Of a stretch of 23,597 nt of DNA, positions 22,859 through 23,597 are shown one piece after another. Location of the stretch: contig CAJUPG010000025.1 in assembly GCA_910588455.1 (NCBI GenBank), forward strand, positions 1 through 23,597, read 5' to 3'. Source of the stretch: an uncultured Oscillospiraceae bacterium. GTDB lineage: Bacteria; Bacillota; Clostridia; Oscillospirales; Oscillospiraceae. Position 1 is the first letter of the stretch, and each line of letters opens with the position of its first letter. Position numbers and translations under genes: made by a program. The notes under the pieces are model-generated. The model saw nothing but the letters and a program-made list of their open reading frames with translations. It did no database searches and had not been told where the DNA came from.

Positions 22859-22896
22859 AGCGTTAGCACTCTTTTCTGTAGAGTGCTAACGCTATG
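22856..22896. promoter_or_regulatory. CIRCE operator (HrcA binding site), extended to 16-bp arms
   Basis: The core TTAGCACTC (22863-22871), 9-nt spacer and GAGTGCTAA (22881-22889) match the CIRCE consensus exactly. The symmetry continues outwards to perfect 16-bp arms (22856-22871 and 22881-22896), and T6 follows at 22897-22902. HrcA bound here would repress htpG until heat or misfolded proteins occupy GroE. The extension and T tract make it resemble an intrinsic terminator too. Confidence 0.92.
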
Positions 22897-22938
22897 TTTT
22901 TTAGACAAAATTCAGATAAAGCAGGAGGAATCGAAACC

Positions 22939-23597
22939 ATGGAAAAGAAACAGTTTCAGGCGGAATCCAAGCGTTTGATGGACTTAATGATTAACTCCAT
23001 CTACACCCACAAGGAGATTTTTCTCCGGGAGCTCATCTCCAATGCCAGTGACGCAGAGGACAAGCTGGCCTACCGCTCCCTGACGGACAGCTCCATCACC
23101 GCCAGCCGGAGCGATTTGAAAATTACGATCATTCCCGACAAGGACGCCCGCACCCTCACCGTCTCCGACAACGGCGTGGGCATGACCCGGGAGGAGCTGG
23201 AGAGCAACCTGGGCGTTATCGCCAAAAGCGGTTCCCTCCAGTTCAAGCAGGAGCTGGGGGAGAAAAAGGACGATGTGGACGTGATCGGCCAGTTCGGCGT
23301 GGGCTTCTACTCCGCCTTTATGGTGGCCGACGACGTGAAGGTTGTCTCCCGGGCCTGGGGCAGCGAGGAGGCCTATCTGTGGCAGTCCTCCGGCACCGAC
23401 GGCTACACCATCACCCCCTGTGAAAAGGAGACCCCCGGCACCGACGTCATCATGCACATCAAGGAGAACGCCGAGGAGGAGGATTACGGCCAGTATTTGG
23501 AGCGGGGCAGATTGCAGTCCTTAATCAAAAAATACTCCGACTACATCCGCTACCCCATCGTGATGGAGGTGGAGGACTACCGCCAGAAGGAGAAGCC
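22939..23597 (+). CDS. htpG: Molecular chaperone HtpG (Hsp90), N-terminal part
   Basis: The first 219 residues of an approximately 630-residue protein are present; the window ends inside the gene. The ATP-binding domain is plain: QAESKRLMDLMINSIYTHKE, IFLRELISNASDAEDKLAY (with the catalytic Glu and the Asn that binds magnesium), VSDNGVGM, NLGVIAKSGS and GQFGVGFYSAFMVAD. HtpG is the cytosolic bacterial Hsp90, which remodels client proteins in an ATP cycle. GGAGGAA lies upstream of the ATG. Expression is under the CIRCE operator 43 bp upstream, so it belongs to the HrcA heat-shock regulon in this organism. Confidence 0.95.
   Translation, partial: MEKKQFQAESKRLMDLMINSIYTHKEIFLRELISNASDAEDKLAYRSLTDSSITASRSDLKITIIPDKDARTLTVSDNGVGMTREELESNLGVIAKSGSLQFKQELGEKKDDVDVIGQFGVGFYSAFMVADDVKVVSRAWGSEEAYLWQSSGTDGYTITPCEKETPGTDVIMHIKENAEEEDYGQYLERGRLQSLIKKYSDYIRYPIVMEVEDYRQKEK

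Overview
The window looks like a chromosomal segment of a GC-rich, spore-forming Clostridia. A gut Oscillospirales member is my inference from style, not something proven here. The evidence is a spoIIGA-sigE pair, a HrcA/CIRCE-controlled htpG, RqcH and Mini-III genes, strong AGGAGG ribosome binding sites and frequent TTG/GTG starts. No rRNA, tRNA or CRISPR array was seen.

Layout. (1) 1-790 is a decayed zone: the tail of a membrane protein, fragments of two insertion-sequence transposases (IS256-type and IS3 OrfA-type), a perfect 19-bp inverted repeat, and a DUF1846 gene that has lost almost all of its middle. (2) 795-9289 is a coherent divergent locus. An AraC-type regulator and an M55 D-aminopeptidase lie on the minus strand. 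On the plus strand are a complete branched-chain-amino-acid-type ABC importer (binding lipoprotein, two permeases, two ATPases), an M20 amidohydrolase and an aspartate/glutamate-type racemase. Together they suggest uptake and breakdown of a peptide or N-acylated compound that contains D-amino acids. (3) 9511-14668 (minus) holds a LytTR response regulator, a GHKL sensor kinase and a large membrane-anchored, domain-swapped GH3 glycosidase, apparently one regulatory and catabolic module. The regulator's receiver domain lacks its N-terminus. (4) 14669-15122 has only a doubtful reading frame. (5) 15123-17544 (minus) is a housekeeping operon: Mini-III RNase, RqcH/NFACT and a small membrane protein, with a clear sigma-A promoter. 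(6) 17618-17844 holds a 35-residue membrane peptide facing a convergent promoter whose short transcript would share its terminator. This has the architecture of a type I toxin-antitoxin pair. (7) 17962-18861 is an EamA exporter whose 3' end overlaps that of sigE. (8) 18833-20447 (minus) is spoIIGA-sigE, behind a promoter with an unusually long 21-bp spacer like that of Bacillus spoIIG. (9) 20612-22795 is a lipoprotein made of two ~344-residue tandem copies. (10) From 22830, a promoter with an extended CIRCE operator leads into htpG, which is cut by the window end.

The most notable items are the candidate type I toxin-antitoxin module, the D-amino-acid scavenging locus, the permuted and doubly anchored GH3 enzyme with its two-component system and operator-like sites, the truncated receiver, and the CIRCE hairpin that may also terminate the upstream transcript.
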